Positions 53,137-63,032 of a stretch of DNA of 64,000 bases are shown in pieces. The notes beneath the pieces were generated by a model that was given only the letters and a program-made list of their open reading frames with translations, was not told where the DNA came from and made no database searches. Made by a program: the position numbers and the translations under genes. Source of the DNA: Acidocella sp. (GTDB taxonomy: Bacteria; Pseudomonadota; Alphaproteobacteria; Acetobacterales; Acetobacteraceae); contig JARLIK010000023.1 of the NCBI GenBank assembly GCA_031291755.1, positions 1 to 64,000 on the forward strand, given 5' to 3'. Every line of letters begins with the position of its first letter. Position 1 is the first letter of the stretch.

Positions 53137-54075
53137 TCAAAGCAATAAGAGCAGCGCCGCATTTTTCAGCCAGTGGCAAAACCAAAGCCGCTCGCGGGCC
53201 ACCAGAATCCGCCGTTCCAACGCCGTATTTTTTACCAGCGATACCATAGCCCGAGCGGCGCGCTGTTGCGGCACGCTCAACTCATGGACAAACCGCGCCA
53301 GGAAAACCTCCGCGATGGAGGAATTCTTATTCAGCAAAAATGCCAGCCGTTCGCGTGCCGACTTGATTTTGTAAAGAACAGATCGCTTGCTGGCCAATAG
53401 CGGCAGATTCGAAAAATTTTTGTCATGCCGCCGGTGCAGTACCGTCGCCTGATCAAGCGCCACCACTCTTCCAAAGGCACAGGCGGTCAACATCAGCCAC
53501 CAATCCTGCGAGGAATATATCCCCGAAATCGGCAAGGCGCGGGTCAGGACGGCACGGTTCAAGGTCATTGTTGAGCTAATCGCCGGGCTTTCCATGAGCA
53601 AACGATGAAACTGATTGACGTAACGCGGCTTCACCCTCAGCCATCGCCAGTAGGATGGCGCAACCAGTTCGCCGTTATCGCCGATAATTTCCGCGTCGGT
53701 GATGACGACAACTGGTTGATCCGCGCCGCGTTCCGCCTCGAGCTTTGTCATCGCGGCCATGGATATTGTCATTTTGTCTGGCTTCCAAATATCATCGGGG
53801 TCGGCCAGCATAATCCACGAAGATGAAGTGGCCTGCAGGATGCGATTATAGCTGCCTGCGGGGCCAAGGTTTTCATGCATGTCGTTCGGCAAAACAATCA
53901 TGCGTGGGCCAAGCCGCCGCGCCCATCTCGCCACATAGTCTGGCGTGCCATCGTGGGACTGATCGTCATATGTCACCACCCGCCAATCCTGGCGCTCCTG
54001 CGCCATGAGCGAGTCCATGAATAGGTCAAACCAGCGTGCACAATTATGGGTCGGCACGGCGATATCAATTTTCAT
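53137..54075 (-). CDS. family 2 glycosyltransferase
   Basis: A 312-residue GT-A enzyme: IDIAVPTHNCARWFDLFMDS, VVTYDDQSHDGTPDY (first Asp pair), GPAGSYNRILQATSSSW and IMLADPDDIWKPDK with the DXD motif, and a C-terminal amphipathic region. It should add a sugar to a lipid carrier or glycan. ATG 54075 overlaps the TGA of the upstream TupA-like gene as ATGA, so translation is coupled. It forms part of the flippase operon. Confidence 0.88.
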   Translation of the reverse strand: MKIDIAVPTHNCARWFDLFMDSLMAQERQDWRVVTYDDQSHDGTPDYVARWARRLGPRMIVLPNDMHENLGPAGSYNRILQATSSSWIMLADPDDIWKPDKMTISMAAMTKLEAERGADQPVVVITDAEIIGDNGELVAPSYWRWLRVKPRYVNQFHRLLMESPAISSTMTLNRAVLTRALPISGIYSSQDWWLMLTACAFGRVVALDQATVLHRRHDKNFSNLPLLASKRSVLYKIKSARERLAFLLNKNSSIAEVFLARFVHELSVPQQRAARAMVSLVKNTALERRILVARERLWFCHWLKNAALLLLL

Positions 54076-54938
54076 GCCGCAATCAACCATGGTGCGCCAA
54101 ATTTTATGTCCCACTCACGAGGTTCGAACTTTACCATTCCGGCGCCAGGATAAAACGCCACCTCGCCAAACATGATGGTGCCTGCAACGGTGTACAAATC
54201 CACCCGGATGAAATCGAATTGTTCACCAATTTTCTCAGCCATATCCACCATCGCCGGTAAATTCTCCGGCATCGGAACCGGCGGCGAGATACGCGAAGCC
54301 CAGGCCAGTTCGACGGGTAGAAAATTCCAATCGCGATCGTAATAGTGAAGCTCCTCGCGGGTAAAGCGGTTAAGCGTCACCTCGATGAAATGCACATGGC
54401 CATGATAAACAAAGAATTTGCAATCTTCCGGCATGCCGCCAACCGGCGTTTTGAGCATACGTTCGACGAGAACCTGGCGTTGGATGTTTACATAGCCCCA
54501 TTCCCGGAAGCGCTGCGCAAACGAGTGGCGTAGCTGTTTACGTAAAATCTTGATGATTTTTTCCCTGTCGATATCTTCACGCCGATGAATAAAAACATGA
54601 CCCCCACAGGCATGATTCACCTTGATGACATAAGGCGGCTCAAGCTGATCGAACGGAATATTCACGGGGTCCCGGCCCGACCACATTGTTTCAATGATAC
54701 ACTCCGGCCCGGCGATCTTGGCGATCTCAGCTTTGACCAGCAATTTATCCGAAAAGAGCGCAAAACGCTCATCCCTCTGATATAATTTTCTCCAGGTGAG
54801 CTTTTCGGTCAGCGTCTGCGGCGTCTTAAGATTTGGGAAACGCCGAAAAACCCGAAAATATTGCAGATTCACAACGGCATAATCGGGCAATAAAGCCTGA
54901 ATGAAGCCCGAGATGAATCCCCATATTTTTCTGGTCAT
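54072..54938 (-). CDS. ATP-grasp TupA-like polysaccharide protein
   Basis: A 288-residue protein of the TupA-like ATP-grasp group. NLKTPQTLTEKLTWRKLYQ at residues about 36-54 and the ATP-grasp segment PPYVIKVNHACGGHVFIHRR are the family signature, with EDCKFFVYHGHVHFIEVTLNR and FIRVDLYTVAGTIMFGEVAFY completing the fold. TupA ligates amino acids to uronic acid in teichuronopeptide of Bacillus; in proteobacteria such genes sit in surface-polysaccharide clusters and probably amidate or peptidylate glycans. It is first gene of a TupA-GT2-flippase operon on the minus strand. Confidence 0.85.
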   Translation of the reverse strand: MTRKIWGFISGFIQALLPDYAVVNLQYFRVFRRFPNLKTPQTLTEKLTWRKLYQRDERFALFSDKLLVKAEIAKIAGPECIIETMWSGRDPVNIPFDQLEPPYVIKVNHACGGHVFIHRREDIDREKIIKILRKQLRHSFAQRFREWGYVNIQRQVLVERMLKTPVGGMPEDCKFFVYHGHVHFIEVTLNRFTREELHYYDRDWNFLPVELAWASRISPPVPMPENLPAMVDMAEKIGEQFDFIRVDLYTVAGTIMFGEVAFYPGAGMVKFEPREWDIKFGAPWLIAA

Positions 54939-54997
54939 GCTTTAATCCGGATAAGCCCTGCAACCCGTCATCACGCAGGATGAATTCTTCGCCTTAT

Positions 54998-55029
54998 AAA
55001 AAAACGGCGTCCCGAAGGACGCCGTTTTT
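54998..55029 (-). terminator. bidirectional intrinsic terminator behind fusA
   Basis: Arms ACGGCGTCC and GGACGCCGT (9 bp) with a CGAA/TTCG tetraloop, T run on the minus strand (A run 54997-55004 on the plus strand) and a shorter T run on the plus strand. It ends the minus-strand fusA transcript, and separates it from the polysaccharide genes. Confidence 0.85.
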
Positions 55030-55052
55030 GTCATGTTTCGATAAAGAGCGAT

Positions 55053-57134
55053 TTACGCGCTCTTCGCCATGATCTCGTCCGCGATGTTGCGCGGCACGGG
55101 GTCATAATGGTGGAACTGCATGGTGAAGGAAGCGCGGCCCTTGGTCATGCTGCGCAGATGCGAGATGTAGCCGAACATTTCCTTCAACGGCACGTGGGCG
55201 CGCACGATGATGGTGGAACCTGAAGATTCCTGGTTCTGGATCATACCGCGGCGGCGGTTCAAGTCGCCCACGACGTCGCCCACATGGTCCTGCGGGGTGG
55301 TGATTTCGACATCCATGATCGGCTCAAGGATGATCGGGCCGGCTTTCTTCATGCCTTCGCGGAAGCAGGCCTTGGCGGCGATTTCGAAGGCCAGGGCGCT
55401 GGAGTCAACGTCATGATACTTGCCGTCAACCAGCGTGTATTTGAAGTCAACGGTCGGGAAGCCCGCCAGCACGCCGGTATCGGCCTGATTGCGAATGCCC
55501 TTTTCAACGGCCGGGATATATTCCTTCGGCACGGTACCACCGACGACCTTGTTCTCGAACAATACGCCTTGGTTACGTTCCTGCGGCTCGAAAACAATCT
55601 TCACCTCAGCGTACTGACCCGACCCACCGGATTGCTTCTTGTGAGTATAGGTTTCGGTATGTGCCTTCGAGATGGTTTCACGGTACGCCACCTGCGGCGC
55701 GCCGATATTCGCATCCACGCCATATTCGCGCTTCAGACGGTCAATGATGATTTCCAGATGCAGCTCGCCCATACCCGAAAGAATGGTCTGGCCGGTTTCC
55801 TGGTCGGTCTTCAAACGCAAAGAGGGGTCCTCGCCGGCCAGCTTCTGCAGGCCAAGCGTCATTTTCTCAACACCTTCCTTGGTCTTCGGCTCGACCGAGA
55901 TGTCGATCACCGGAACCGGGAACGCCATACGCTCCAACACCACCGGGTCTTCGGCAGCCGCCAGCGTGTCGCCGGTGCCGGTATCCTTCAGCCCCACGAA
56001 CGCGGCGATATCGCCAGCATGGACTTCCTTGATTTCCGCGCGCTTGTCAGCGTGCATCTGGAACATCCGGCCGATACGTTCCTTGTGGCCCTTGGTCGTG
56101 TTCATCACGCTGTCAGAAGACTTCAACGTTCCGGAATAAACCCGCACGAAGGTCAGCGTGCCGTATTTGTCGTTGATGATCTTGAATGCCAGGCCCGAGA
56201 ACGGCGCGTTCACGTCGGCCTTGATACGACGGGCGTTCGGGTCTTCGTCCTCACCTTCCGGTGCGGCAACCTTGATGCCCGGCACGTCAACCGGCGACGG
56301 CAAATAATCAAGCACGGCATCCAGCAGCGGCTGCACGCCTTTGTTCTTGAAGGCCGTACCGCAGAGGACTGGGCGGAACGCGCCGGAAATGGCGCCAGCC
56401 TTGATGCAGCGCTTCAGGGTCTCGACCGAAACATCGCCCTTGTCGAAATATTCTTCCATGGCGGCATTATCGACCGACAGCGCGGTATCGAGCAGCAACT
56501 GGCGGTATTCAGCAGCCTGCGCCTTGAGGTTTTCGGGAATTTCCTCATCATGGAACTTCGCACCCAGCTCGCCGCCTTCCCAGATGATGGCTTTCATTTC
56601 CACCAGGTCGACCACGCCGAGGAAGGTATCCTCAATGCCGATCGGCAACTGCAGCGGCAATGCCACGATGTCGAGCTTTTCCTTCAAGGTGGCGAACGCG
56701 CGGAAGAAGTCGGCGCCGGTGCGGTCCAGCTTGTTGATAAAGATGATGCGCGGCACGTTGTAACGGTCAGCCAAGCGCCAGTTGGTCTCGGACTGCGGCT
56801 GCACGCCGGCCACGCCTTCAATGATGAAGATCGCGCCGTCGAGCACGCGGAGCGAACGGTTCACTTCGATGTTGAAATCGATATGGCCGGGGGTGTCGAT
56901 GATGTTGATGCGGTGGTCTTTCCACTCGCAGGTCACGGCGGCGGAGGTGATGGTGATGCCGCGCTCACGCTCCTGGTCCATGTAATCGGTGGTGGTGTTG
57001 CCGTCATGCACTTCACCAATGCGGTGCGACACGCCAGTGTAATACAGGATGCGCTCCGTGGTGGTGGTTTTACCGGCATCAATATGCGCGGTGATCCCGA
57101 TATTCCGGATCTTGCCTAAGTCGAAATCAGCCAT
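55053..57134 (-). CDS. fusA: elongation factor G
   Basis: A 693-residue translational GTPase. G1 [16 protein letters not shown]2/switch [16 protein letters not shown]3 [13 protein letters not shown]4 [10 protein letters not shown]. Domain IV contains the decoding-centre tip [16 protein letters not shown] and domain V the end [15 protein letters not shown]. It moves tRNAs and mRNA through the ribosome after peptide bond formation. The frame extends upstream to 57299, but GGAGG six bases before ATG 57134 fixes the start, [17 protein letters not shown]. It stands apart from rpsL/rpsG/tuf, so it is not in the usual str operon; a T-rich terminator follows. Confidence 0.97.
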   Translation of the reverse strand: MADFDLGKIRNIGITAHIDAGKTTTTERILYYTGVSHRIGEVHDGNTTTDYMDQERERGITITSAAVTCEWKDHRINIIDTPGHIDFNIEVNRSLRVLDGAIFIIEGVAGVQPQSETNWRLADRYNVPRIIFINKLDRTGADFFRAFATLKEKLDIVALPLQLPIGIEDTFLGVVDLVEMKAIIWEGGELGAKFHDEEIPENLKAQAAEYRQLLLDTALSVDNAAMEEYFDKGDVSVETLKRCIKAGAISGAFRPVLCGTAFKNKGVQPLLDAVLDYLPSPVDVPGIKVAAPEGEDEDPNARRIKADVNAPFSGLAFKIINDKYGTLTFVRVYSGTLKSSDSVMNTTKGHKERIGRMFQMHADKRAEIKEVHAGDIAAFVGLKDTGTGDTLAAAEDPVVLERMAFPVPVIDISVEPKTKEGVEKMTLGLQKLAGEDPSLRLKTDQETGQTILSGMGELHLEIIIDRLKREYGVDANIGAPQVAYRETISKAHTETYTHKKQSGGSGQYAEVKIVFEPQERNQGVLFENKVVGGTVPKEYIPAVEKGIRNQADTGVLAGFPTVDFKYTLVDGKYHDVDSSALAFEIAAKACFREGMKKAGPIILEPIMDVEITTPQDHVGDVVGDLNRRRGMIQNQESSGSTIIVRAHVPLKEMFGYISHLRSMTKGRASFTMQFHHYDPVPRNIADEIMAKSA

Positions 57135-57321
57135 TCTAGCCTCCACGGGGCACAAAAACACAAAAGGGTGCAGCGCCACCGGTAAGGTAGCGCATGTCGA
57201 GCGGCTTTTGAGGCTTCTGGTTGAGTTTTGCAAGTGGTCCGGTGACGCAGAGTAAATGACCGCCGCCGCCGCGTTGCGCTTTGCAACACGCAAATACATT
57301 TGCCTGGGCTATATAAAGCAT

Positions 57322-58677
57322 ATGAACAGAATGGCCGCACTCGCTGAAATCCGCTTTGGCCTGGGGCTGACCCCAGGGCAGCCGGACGAATCCGACCCCA
57401 AAGGCGCCTTGAAAGCCCAGCTTCAGGGGCCAGACCCGGGTTTGGCTTCTGAAGCCTTCGCCAATCTGCCACGCGGCATCGACGGGATCGACGCCCTGCG
57501 GGACGATGCCATGACCCGCAAGGCCCTGCTAAAGGACGGCACGCCGCTAAAAGGCAATTTCAAGCCAAAATCGCGCCAGATGTTCGAGGCCGACGTGGCC
57601 GCCCAGATGGGCTGGGCCGCCACCACCACCGCCAGCTTCCGCGAGCGGCTGGTGTGGTTCTGGACCAACCATTTCACCGTCAGCATTTACCAGGGCCAAA
57701 CCGCGGCACTAGTGGGTCCGATGATCCGCGAGGCAATACGGCCTTATGTAACCGGCAACTTTACCGACATGGTGCTGGCCGTGGAGCATCACCCTGCCAT
57801 GCTGCGGTATCTGGCCAACGACGTCTCCGTAGGGCCAGATAGCCCGGCTGGCCGGCGCAGCCACCGAGGCTTGAATGAAAATCTCGGCCGCGAATGTATG
57901 GAACTGCACACAGTGGGGCTGAAGGCGGGCTATCATCAGGCCGATGTCACCAGCATGGCCAAAATCCTCACCGGCTGGTCAGTGGCCGGAAGCGATGGCG
58001 GCGGTGATAATACCGGCTTCAAATACCGGCCGTTCGCGCATGAACCTGGGTTACAGACAGTGATGGGCAACACCTATGAGGGCGGCGAGCAGGCGGGCAT
58101 CGACGCGCTGACCTATCTTTCCAAGTACCCAACAACCTACCAGCTCATCGCCACCAAACTTGCCACTCACTTCATTGCCGATAATCCGCCACCGCACACC
58201 ATCAAACGCATTGCCTATGTTCTGTCGGAATCCGGCGGCGATCTTGGCGCGGCCTCGGCGGCGCTGGTTGACCTTGCCGAGGCCTGGGTACCGCTGACCA
58301 AGCTGAAGACTCCGCTGGAATATGTCATCTCCACGGTTCGCGCCGCCCCGCCGCTGCCGCGTCAGCCCCCGGTGAATTACATCGGCGTCAGCACCCAGCT
58401 TGGTCAGCCGATCTGGGGGGCCCCGTTGCCGAATGGCTGGCCGGACGTGGCAGCCAACTGGGACGGCAGTGATGCCATCCTCACCCGCATCAACTGGGCC
58501 TATGGCTACGCCGCCCGCTTTGAAGGCGGCACCAACGGGTTGCAGCCGGCCGATATTGCCGCCAGTTCGCTCGGCCCATTGCTCAAGCCTGCCACCAGCA
58601 CCGCCATGGCCTCAGCCGGCTCCCGGCGGGAAGCCGTGACCATGCTGTTGGCCGCACCGGAATTTCAACGGAGATAA
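57322..58677 (+). CDS. DUF1800 family protein
   Basis: A 451-residue protein recognised by the DUF1800 segments LAEIRFGLGLTPGQPDESD, RERLVWFWTNHFTVSI, NLGRECMELHTVGLKAGY and MAKILTGWSVAG. In many bacteria this family is followed by a DUF1501 gene, as here, 3 bp downstream. The pair is linked to secreted or outer-surface proteins of unknown role. I use ATG 57322; ATG 57331 is also possible. There is no ribosome site of note. The divergent fusA gene starts 188 bp away. Confidence 0.87.
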   Translation: MNRMAALAEIRFGLGLTPGQPDESDPKGALKAQLQGPDPGLASEAFANLPRGIDGIDALRDDAMTRKALLKDGTPLKGNFKPKSRQMFEADVAAQMGWAATTTASFRERLVWFWTNHFTVSIYQGQTAALVGPMIREAIRPYVTGNFTDMVLAVEHHPAMLRYLANDVSVGPDSPAGRRSHRGLNENLGRECMELHTVGLKAGYHQADVTSMAKILTGWSVAGSDGGGDNTGFKYRPFAHEPGLQTVMGNTYEGGEQAGIDALTYLSKYPTTYQLIATKLATHFIADNPPPHTIKRIAYVLSESGGDLGAASAALVDLAEAWVPLTKLKTPLEYVISTVRAAPPLPRQPPVNYIGVSTQLGQPIWGAPLPNGWPDVAANWDGSDAILTRINWAYGYAARFEGGTNGLQPADIAASSLGPLLKPATSTAMASAGSRREAVTMLLAAPEFQRR

Positions 58678-58680
58678 TTG

Positions 58681-59886
58681 ATGGGTTTTACAATTTCGCG
58701 CCGCGCTACCCTGCTTGGCCTCACCGCCATCGCCTCCACCTCGCGGGTCAGGCTGGCGCTGGCCAGCGCCCCCACCGACCAGCGCTTCGTGGTGGTCCTG
58801 CTGCGCGGCGCTCTGGACGGCATGTCGTCGGTGGTGCCGTATGGCGATGCCAACCTCAGCAATTTGCGCCCCCAATTGATCCCCCCCGCTCCGGGACAAA
58901 ACGACGGGATGTATGATCTAGGCGGATTTTTCGGCCTGAATCCGGCGTTGCCAAACGTCTATGCCATGTATCAGGCTGGCGAGGCGCTGCCGGTGCATGC
59001 GGTGGCCGGCCCTTACCGCACCCGCAGCCATTTTGAGGCGCAGGATCTGCTGCAACTCGGCACCGAAAACACCGGCATCACCTCGGGCTGGCTGAACCGG
59101 GTGCTGGCCGAACTGCCGGCCCGCAGCTCTCCCACCGAGCTTGGCCTCTCAGTTGGCATCGGCACGCCTTTATTATTGCAAGGTCCGGTGCGTGTGGGCT
59201 CCTACGCGCCCGACCATTTTGCCACCCCCTCGCCCGACCTGTACGCCCGCATTGCCGCGCTGAACGCTGCCGACCCACTGACTGGTCCAGCGATTGCCAA
59301 CGGTCTGCGCGGCCAGAGCTTCGACGCCAGCATCATGAGCGATGATCCCAGCATGGCGGCCACGGGGCCAAAGCTGAACGGCAATTTTGCCACTCTGGCC
59401 AGCCAAGCGGGCAATCTGCTGGCCGCTACCGACGGCCCGCGTATTGCGGCTTTCCAATTGGAAGGCTGGGACACCCATGGCAACCAGGTCAACGGGTTGA
59501 AAACGCCGCTTGGTGGATTGGACTCCGGTCTTGCCGCGCTTAAAACCTCGCTCGGCCCAAGCTGGCACAAGACCATGGTTTTGGTGATGACCGAATTTGG
59601 CCGCACTGCCGCCATGAACGGCACCAGAGGCACCGACCATGGCACCGCCACCGCCGCCTTCATCCTCGGCGGCAGCGTTAATGGCGGTAAGGTACTGACC
59701 ACCTGGCCGGGGCTATCCCGCAGCCAGTTGTTCGAAAACCGCGACCTAGCGCCGACCCTGGATATTCGCTCGGTCGCCAAAGGGGCGCTTTCGGCACATC
59801 TCGGCCTCGACAGCGAAGCCTTAGCCCGCGTCTTTCCCGGCAGCAGCGATGCTGCCCCATTGCTCGGACTAACCCGCGCCGTCTAA
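58681..59886 (+). CDS. DUF1501 family protein (sulfatase-like fold)
   Basis: A 401-residue protein with a twin-arginine-like leader (ISRRATLLGLTAIASTSRVRL, split at 20: ISRRATLLGLTAIASTS) and the DUF1501 hallmarks LRGALDGMSSVVPYGD, PYRTRSHFEAQDLLQLG (metal ligands), WDTHGNQVNG, VMTEFGRTAAMNGTRGTDHG and FILGGSVNGG. The metal-binding Asp/His motifs suggest an alkaline-phosphatase/sulfatase-like hydrolase exported by Tat. Function is unknown. It is the partner of the DUF1800 gene just upstream, with 3 bp between them. Confidence 0.87.
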   Translation: MGFTISRRATLLGLTAIASTSRVRLALASAPTDQRFVVVLLRGALDGMSSVVPYGDANLSNLRPQLIPPAPGQNDGMYDLGGFFGLNPALPNVYAMYQAGEALPVHAVAGPYRTRSHFEAQDLLQLGTENTGITSGWLNRVLAELPARSSPTELGLSVGIGTPLLLQGPVRVGSYAPDHFATPSPDLYARIAALNAADPLTGPAIANGLRGQSFDASIMSDDPSMAATGPKLNGNFATLASQAGNLLAATDGPRIAAFQLEGWDTHGNQVNGLKTPLGGLDSGLAALKTSLGPSWHKTMVLVMTEFGRTAAMNGTRGTDHGTATAAFILGGSVNGGKVLTTWPGLSRSQLFENRDLAPTLDIRSVAKGALSAHLGLDSEALARVFPGSSDAAPLLGLTRAV

Positions 59887-59915
59887 TAGCAAGGCAACCT
59901 TCCTAGGACCTTGCC

Positions 59916-60584
59916 GTGCTGAAATTTCGTCTGCTTCGGATCATAACCGCCCGGCCGCGCCTATTTATCGGCTATGGGATAGGGCTGCTCAGCTTCTTCA
60001 TTCTCACGCCGGTCAACCCGCTGGCCATTCGCGGTGTCATGGCCTGGAACATCGGCAGCGCCATTTTTCTGCTCCTCACCGCGCAACTTTTCATCCGCGC
60101 TGACCACACCAACATCAGCTACCAAGCGGCGCGCCAGGAGGAAGGCGAGTGGAGTGTGTTTGCCCTCACCCTGATCGGCGCCGTAATGAGTTTTGCTGCG
60201 ATTTTTTTATTCTCAGACTCCGCCGCAAATCATAAGGCCCATACGGGTGCCTATCTGGCTTTCGTGATCACCACGCTCATTCTCTCCTGGCTGACCACGC
60301 ATGTCTCATTCGCCTATCGCTATGCGCATGAATATTATTCGGTGGACCGAGGCCAACTTCCCGGTGAATTTGAGCGCGGTGTGGTATTCCCCGGCGAGGA
60401 TAATCCGGATTATCTGGATTTCATCTATTTCTCATTCGTCCTGGGCATGACGTTCCAGGTCTCAGACACCAACCTAACCTCAAAAAAATTCCGCCGCATG
60501 GCAACCCTGCACGGAATCATTGGGTTTTTATTCAACACCGTGATTCTGGCACTGTCGGTCAACATCGCCGCTTCGTTGCTGTAA
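59916..60584 (+). CDS. DUF1345 family membrane protein
   Basis: A 222-residue inner-membrane protein with about five hydrophobic segments. The cluster RLLRIITARPRLFIGYGIGL, FAYRYAHEYYS and the tail DFIYFSFVLGMTFQVSDTNL are characteristic of DUF1345. No function is established. It starts at a GTG with TAGGA several bases upstream and lies 29 bp behind the DUF1501 gene, probably on one transcript. It is convergent with livF, ending 6 bp before it. Confidence 0.82.
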   Translation: MLKFRLLRIITARPRLFIGYGIGLLSFFILTPVNPLAIRGVMAWNIGSAIFLLLTAQLFIRADHTNISYQAARQEEGEWSVFALTLIGAVMSFAAIFLFSDSAANHKAHTGAYLAFVITTLILSWLTTHVSFAYRYAHEYYSVDRGQLPGEFERGVVFPGEDNPDYLDFIYFSFVLGMTFQVSDTNLTSKKFRRMATLHGIIGFLFNTVILALSVNIAASLL

Positions 60585-60589
60585 CCCGG

Positions 60590-61297
60590 TTAAGCGTGTG
60601 AGATCCCGGCCAATGATTCCATCCGCTCGCGGTCGGAATCCAAATCCGCCGCGGTGCCGTCGTACACAATCTCGCCGTCGCTCAACACATAGGCACGGTC
60701 TGCCAGTTGCAGCGCCAAGAAGACGTTTTGCTCGACCAGCAGCACCGCAATGCCTTCGTCTTTCATTTTGCCAACCGTGCGCATCACTTCCTGCACGATC
60801 ACCGGCGCCAAACCCTGGCTCGGTTCATCGAGGATCAGGAATTTCGGGTTCAGCAATAAAGCCCGCGCAATCGAGAGCATTTCCTGCTCACCGCCGGAGA
60901 GTTTACCGCCCTTGCTGGTGCGGCGCTCATCCAGGCGCGGGAATAATTTATACACGGTATCGATCTGCCATTTGCCTTTTGTGACAGGCGGCACCAGCAA
61001 ATTTTCATGCACCGTTAAATGCCCGAAGATTTTCCGGCCCTCCGGCACATACCCCACGCCGGACTGCGCAATACGGTAAGGCGCCCATTTGGTGGTGTTA
61101 TTGCCGAAGATATTGATGCTGCCTTCACGCGGTGGCGTGAGGCCCATGATAGAGCGCATGGTGGTGGTTTTGCCGGCGCCGTTACGGCCCAGCAGCGCCA
61201 CCAGCTCGCCCTCACGAACTTCCATGGAAACGCCATGCAAAATATGGCTTTTACCGTAATAGGTATGAATATTCTCGGCCCGAAATACCACGCTCAT
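60590..61297 (-). CDS. livF: branched-chain amino-acid ABC transporter ATPase LivF
   Basis: A 235-residue ATPase: IHTYYGKSHILHGVSMEV, Walker A GRNGAGKTTTMRSIMG, YVPEGRKIFGHLTVHENL (LivF signature), LSGGEQEMLSIARAL, Walker B FLILDEPSQGLAPVI and VEQNV switch. It hydrolyses ATP for import of leucine-type amino acids, amides or related ligands. It overlaps livG by 4 bp. It is the last gene of the minus-strand livHMGF cassette, whose binding-protein gene must lie outside the window. Confidence 0.94.
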   Translation of the reverse strand: MSVVFRAENIHTYYGKSHILHGVSMEVREGELVALLGRNGAGKTTTMRSIMGLTPPREGSINIFGNNTTKWAPYRIAQSGVGYVPEGRKIFGHLTVHENLLVPPVTKGKWQIDTVYKLFPRLDERRTSKGGKLSGGEQEMLSIARALLLNPKFLILDEPSQGLAPVIVQEVMRTVGKMKDEGIAVLLVEQNVFLALQLADRAYVLSDGEIVYDGTAADLDSDRERMESLAGISHA

Positions 61298-62043
61298 GCT
61301 GCTTGCCCCAAATACGCTGCCTGCACCCGCGGGTTGTCGGCGATCTCTCGTGCGTTGCCCTCGGCCAGCATGGTGCCATTATCCAGCACGGTAATGCGGT
61401 CGGCGACGCCAAACACGATGCTCATGTCGTGCTCGATGAACAGGATGGTAATTTTCTGGTCCTTGTTCAAACTGCGGATCAACCCGGTCATGTGGTTGGT
61501 TTCCTCATCACCCATCCCGGCGGTCGGCTCGTCCAGCATCAATAATTTCGGATGACGGGACAGCGCGATGCCGACCTCCACCACCCGCTGGTCGCCATGG
61601 CTCATCTCACCCGCCACTTTATCGGCCTTGTGCGAGATTTTTACGATCTCCATCAATTCCTCAACCCTGGAATTCACTTTTGCCCGGGTTGCCGTACTGA
61701 CCCAAGGTCGCAGACTCACCCCCATCGCCACTTCCACGGCGACGCGGATATTTTCATAGACGGTCAGATCAAGAAAAATTTCGGTAATTTGAAAGGTGCG
61801 GATGATACCCTTCTTCACCAAAACAGACGGGTTAACCGCCGTGATCGGCTCGCCATCAAATACGATGCTGCCATCACTCGGCGGGAAAAACCCGCTGATG
61901 AGATTGAACAACGTGGTCTTACCCGCACCATTCGGACCGATGACCGCACGCAATTCACCAGGCTCCACCGAGAGGGAAATATTATTCAGCGCCGTTACCG
62001 CGCCAAACCGGCGCGAGACATTCTGCAAGGTCAGCAGGCTCAT
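61294..62043 (-). CDS. livG: branched-chain amino-acid ABC transporter ATPase LivG
   Basis: A 249-residue ATPase: Walker A GPNGAGKTTLFNLISGF, FQITEIFLDLTVYENIRVAV, MSHGDQRVVEVGIALS (an MSHGDQR variant of the LSGGQ signature, typical of the short LivG-like group), Walker B LLMLDEPTAGMGDEET, IEHDM switch. Overlaps with livM and livF are 4 bp each. It works with LivF on the LivHM permease. Confidence 0.94.
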   Translation of the reverse strand: MSLLTLQNVSRRFGAVTALNNISLSVEPGELRAVIGPNGAGKTTLFNLISGFFPPSDGSIVFDGEPITAVNPSVLVKKGIIRTFQITEIFLDLTVYENIRVAVEVAMGVSLRPWVSTATRAKVNSRVEELMEIVKISHKADKVAGEMSHGDQRVVEVGIALSRHPKLLMLDEPTAGMGDEETNHMTGLIRSLNKDQKITILFIEHDMSIVFGVADRITVLDNGTMLAEGNAREIADNPRVQAAYLGQAA

Positions 62044-63032
62044 GCGCGGCTCCTTTTGCGGAAAAATCCCATCACGCCGAGTGGAAAGAAAATCACCGAG
62101 AGGATGAATATCAAACCGATCACGGTCATCCAGTTTTGTGTGATCGAGCTGACATAATCCTGCACCAGCACGAAAATGAAAGCGCCCACCAGCGGGCCCC
62201 AGAAATTACGCATCCCGCCCAACACGCAGATGATCAGCAAATTACCTGACAGCGTATAGCGAAGATTATCCGGCGAGGTGAAGTTATCCAGCAGCGCATC
62301 CAAACTACCAGCCAGCGCCACCACAAAGCCGGAAATGGCAAATGAAATGGCGATGTATAAATCCACCCGGATGCCGAGGAAAGTCAGCCGCTTCTGGTTT
62401 TCCCGAATCGCCACAAAAAGATGGCCCAGAGGGGAGTTCAGAATGGTCCATAATAACCACGCACCACCGGCGAAGCAGATGAGAACCAAGTAGTAATAAT
62501 TAGTTGAATGCAGATCGATCGTGTAGCCCGGCAGATGAATTGGCTGACGGGAAAAACCTGTCAGGCCATCTTCGCCGCCGGTGAAGGAATTCCAGCGCAC
62601 CGCGATGAAATAAAACATTTGGCCGATGGCGATGGTGATCATCGAGAAATAAATCCCGCGCCGGCGGACCGCAATCGGTCCGAGCAGCGTTGCCGCCACA
62701 CCACCGACCACCGTGCCCACTAAAATCGACAACAGGGTGGAATGAGTATAATTGGCCAGCATCAACCCAGTGCCGTAAGACCCAAGGCCAAAATAAGCCG
62801 CATGGCCAAAGGACAAACCACCCGTGAAACCCAACAGCAAATTCAACCCCATCGCCGCCAGGGCGAATATCAGTACCCGCGAGGCAAGGTCGGTATAGCC
62901 ACCCAGCAGCGGCAGCCAGAAAGGCACTGTCAGCAGGGCGATCCCCAGAATGATCAGCGGATAACGCTGCTGCATATTAGATTTCGCTGACACCGTACCT
63001 TTGCGTTCCATTGTCGAAGCTTCCGTGCTCAT
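62040..63032 (-). CDS. livM: branched-chain amino-acid ABC transporter permease LivM
   Basis: A 330-residue permease with about ten hydrophobic segments. GLNLLLGFTGGLSFGHAAYFGLG near the start of the domain (split at 20: NLLLGFTGGLSFGHAAY), GEDGLTGFSRQPIHLPG and IRENQKRLTFLGIRVDLY mark it as LivM. It overlaps livG and livH by 4 bp each, so the four genes are translationally coupled. The usual LivM EAA-like loop is in the IRENQKRL region. Confidence 0.93.
   Translation of the reverse strand: MSTEASTMERKGTVSAKSNMQQRYPLIILGIALLTVPFWLPLLGGYTDLASRVLIFALAAMGLNLLLGFTGGLSFGHAAYFGLGSYGTGLMLANYTHSTLLSILVGTVVGGVAATLLGPIAVRRRGIYFSMITIAIGQMFYFIAVRWNSFTGGEDGLTGFSRQPIHLPGYTIDLHSTNYYYLVLICFAGGAWLLWTILNSPLGHLFVAIRENQKRLTFLGIRVDLYIAISFAISGFVVALAGSLDALLDNFTSPDNLRYTLSGNLLIICVLGGMRNFWGPLVGAFIFVLVQDYVSSITQNWMTVIGLIFILSVIFFPLGVMGFFRKRSRA

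Noticed and set aside
55284-57119. A 611-codon open frame on the plus strand, antisense to fusA
   Set aside because: It is the codon-bias shadow of fusA. The translation has no recognisable domain, no ribosome site, and fusA itself is certain.
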